Positions 62,561 through 64,000 of a stretch of 64,000 nucleotides of DNA are shown in pieces. Both the position numbers and the translations under genes were made by a program. Under the pieces are notes generated by a model. It made no database searches. It worked only from the letters and a program-made list of their open reading frames with translations, and had not been told where the DNA came from. The stretch is from Heloderma charlesbogerti (Eukaryota > Chordata > Lepidosauria > Squamata > Helodermatidae): positions 682,001 to 746,000 of the forward strand of contig JANEZZ010000805.1 of the NCBI GenBank assembly GCA_026122225.1. Direction: 5' to 3'. The first letter of the stretch is position 1. Every line of letters begins with the position of its first letter.

Positions 62561-63843
62561 CAAGCACTAGGCCACAAACCAGCAGTACAAAGCAGAGATG
62601 GAATCCAAGACCCAGAAGCCAAACTTTCCAAATAATTTCACCTTTCAAAATTACCACTGCCGTGATGCAATATTTGCTGCTATACCATAGTCTGCCACAT
62701 GCTGAATTTTTACCTTCCTAGATTTCACTTGTTTGCAGAGATAAAAGGGTGGTAGGAAATTTGGGTAATCATAGATTCATGGTCATAAACTCAGCAGCTG
62801 TGTAACTGTGCCCACTGCCACCTGGCCATCTTCCCTACTATCTGAAGTCTGTACATAACCCAGAGTCCTCCTTCATGGTGCAGGGATCTTTCTTGAGCCA
62901 TACACTCACTTCAGGTAGGGCTGGAGCCTGCCCAGACCACAAGCAGTACACAGTGGCACTAATGTAGCCCCAAGGTAGATGAAAGGAGGAGCTAATCTCA
63001 TCAGATTGACATGGTGGAATAGGCTGAGTTCTTGTGTTAAAGAGAGACAGGGCTATCCTGTGGTGTCAATTAAATAAGAGGCTAACCAGGCATTGCTAGG
63101 CTTTTCTAAATTTGCTGAGAGCTTGGTTCCATCTAAGGTCAACTGAAAGCTGTTGACATAAATATGACTAGCTAGCAGTGTCATCGGTTTTTGTCCTTTT
63201 CCAAAATGGTGGGTTGGGTGCGCTGTGCACACTATGAAAGAAGCCCAAAGTCTTTTTTAAATATGAGTTGAATTGGTGAAAAGGCAATATACACAACGGT
63301 TGGCCACTGCCAGTTGGCTTCACAAGCATGGTTGTGTGTGCCTTAAAAAAACCCAGACGGCTTCTGTTTTGTTGACATAGTACAACAGGAGACTGCAGGA
63401 GCAACTAACAAATTAATGTGTTGTTTACAAACTGCAATGTGTGATTAATACTTTTCTTGTGCCTGCTAGAAAGTGAATATGTAAGATAATGGAAAAGATG
63501 GGGCTCGTCTGAGCTGTAGGAAATACTCCTTTAACAGTCATTGATTTAGCAACAGCTACAGAGATGTGCAAATCAACCTGCATACTCAAGGCTTTTTACA
63601 CACATAATTGGCTCTGGTGCTTTGCCTGTTCTAGCAGAGCTGAGCATATTCAATTGCTCTCCAAGGGCTCAAGCTACAGAACACTTTGACATGCCTAAGT
63701 ATTCCTTGCTTTGTGCTCATCCACTAGCTCTGATGATTTTGTCATCAAATAATCTCTAGCTTGAAAGCTATATGTCATGGCAACACAAAATGCTAGACAA
63801 TTGATATGCTGCAGGAGTTATGAAGGCCTGACTAATTTCATAG

Positions 63844-63846
<3 letters not shown>

Positions 63847-63913
<67 letters not shown>

Positions 63914-63919
63914 TGTATG

Positions 63920-63962
<43 letters not shown>
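63847..63962. repeat. Compound (TA)n(TGTA)n(CA)n microsatellite
   Basis: About 20 TA units, then about 9 GTAT units, then about 20 CA units. At 116 bp it is the longest simple repeat in the window. Confidence 0.95.
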
Positions 63963-63965
<3 letters not shown>

Positions 63966-64000
63966 GAATGGATTTTTAAAAGATAAATAGCAACTGTAAG

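Larger units (their letters stand above)
45746..64000 (-). other. TCERG1L: Upstream TCERG1L intron (inferred)
   Basis: The acceptor at 45746 shows that transcription comes from higher coordinates, so this 18 kb is inferred to be intron. I found no convincing earlier exon. Stretches with nothing assignable: 45860-46370, 50450-50990, 51930-52400, 53010-53730, 54750-55140, 55230-56090, 56230-56750, 58900-59450, 60180-60350, 61310-61700 and 62570-63840. A CAGACATCCCTA end remnant of an nhAT element lies near 55346-55357. Confidence 0.5.

Overview
This is vertebrate nuclear DNA, most likely from a squamate reptile (lizard or snake). The case rests on a CR1 LINE, a BovB-type RTE LINE, tRNA- and 5S-rRNA-derived SINEs, Helitrons, many hAT- and Harbinger-like MITEs, long microsatellites, and a spliced gene with very large introns. 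There are no bacterial genes or operons. Most long open frames are accidents of GC-rich repeats.

Host gene. Four minus-strand exons with good splice sites and matching phases encode part of a TCERG1-family protein, best matched to TCERG1L (transcription elongation regulator 1-like). In transcript order they lie at 45745-45651, 45138-45050, 13795-13641 and 1381-1312. The second and third together encode a WW domain whose first Trp codon is split by a 31-kb intron. The rest of the window is intron, or sequence upstream of these exons.

Repeat landscape. By coordinates, about 18-19 kb (roughly 29%) belongs to one non-autonomous DNA transposon family. Its ends are TAGGGATG...CATCCCTA, its target-site duplications (TSDs) are 8 bp, and no transposase is present, so it is hAT-like. 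The interior is a chain of near-perfect palindromes. One module contains GATAGGCTACGTAAA, one pairs CGCAAATGGCGGC with its complement, one is built on GTAGTCTACGTAAA, and one on GCAAATAGCGTAG. Three end types occur: alpha (TAGGGATGTACGAAAGTCAC), beta (TAGGGATGTCAGAGAATTCC) and gamma (TAGGGATGGCGGAGAATTTC). Every copy with both ends has one alpha-type end and one beta- or gamma-type end. Copies are nested up to three deep.

Layout. 1-6.3 kb: intron with one exon and old MITEs. 6.3-15 kb: one young hAT copy, a SINE, a Harbinger-like MITE, microsatellites and the WW exon. 15-36 kb: dense transposon nest, with two Helitrons each broken by a hAT copy, and one near full-length CR1 hit five times. 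36-42 kb: a nested pair of an unrelated foldback hAT family, then a 5'-truncated BovB. 42-51.9 kb: more hAT copies and the two upstream exons. 52-64 kb: a possible solo LTR, Harbinger-like MITEs, a triple hAT nest, two 5S-derived SINEs and a long terminal microsatellite.

The main point of interest is the palindrome-chain hAT family. It has asymmetric ends, outward-facing consensus splice donors at both ends, and an ATG-to-donor block resembling a first exon. Undamaged CR1 and Helitron sequences within the window serve as internal empty-site controls that prove the insertions.
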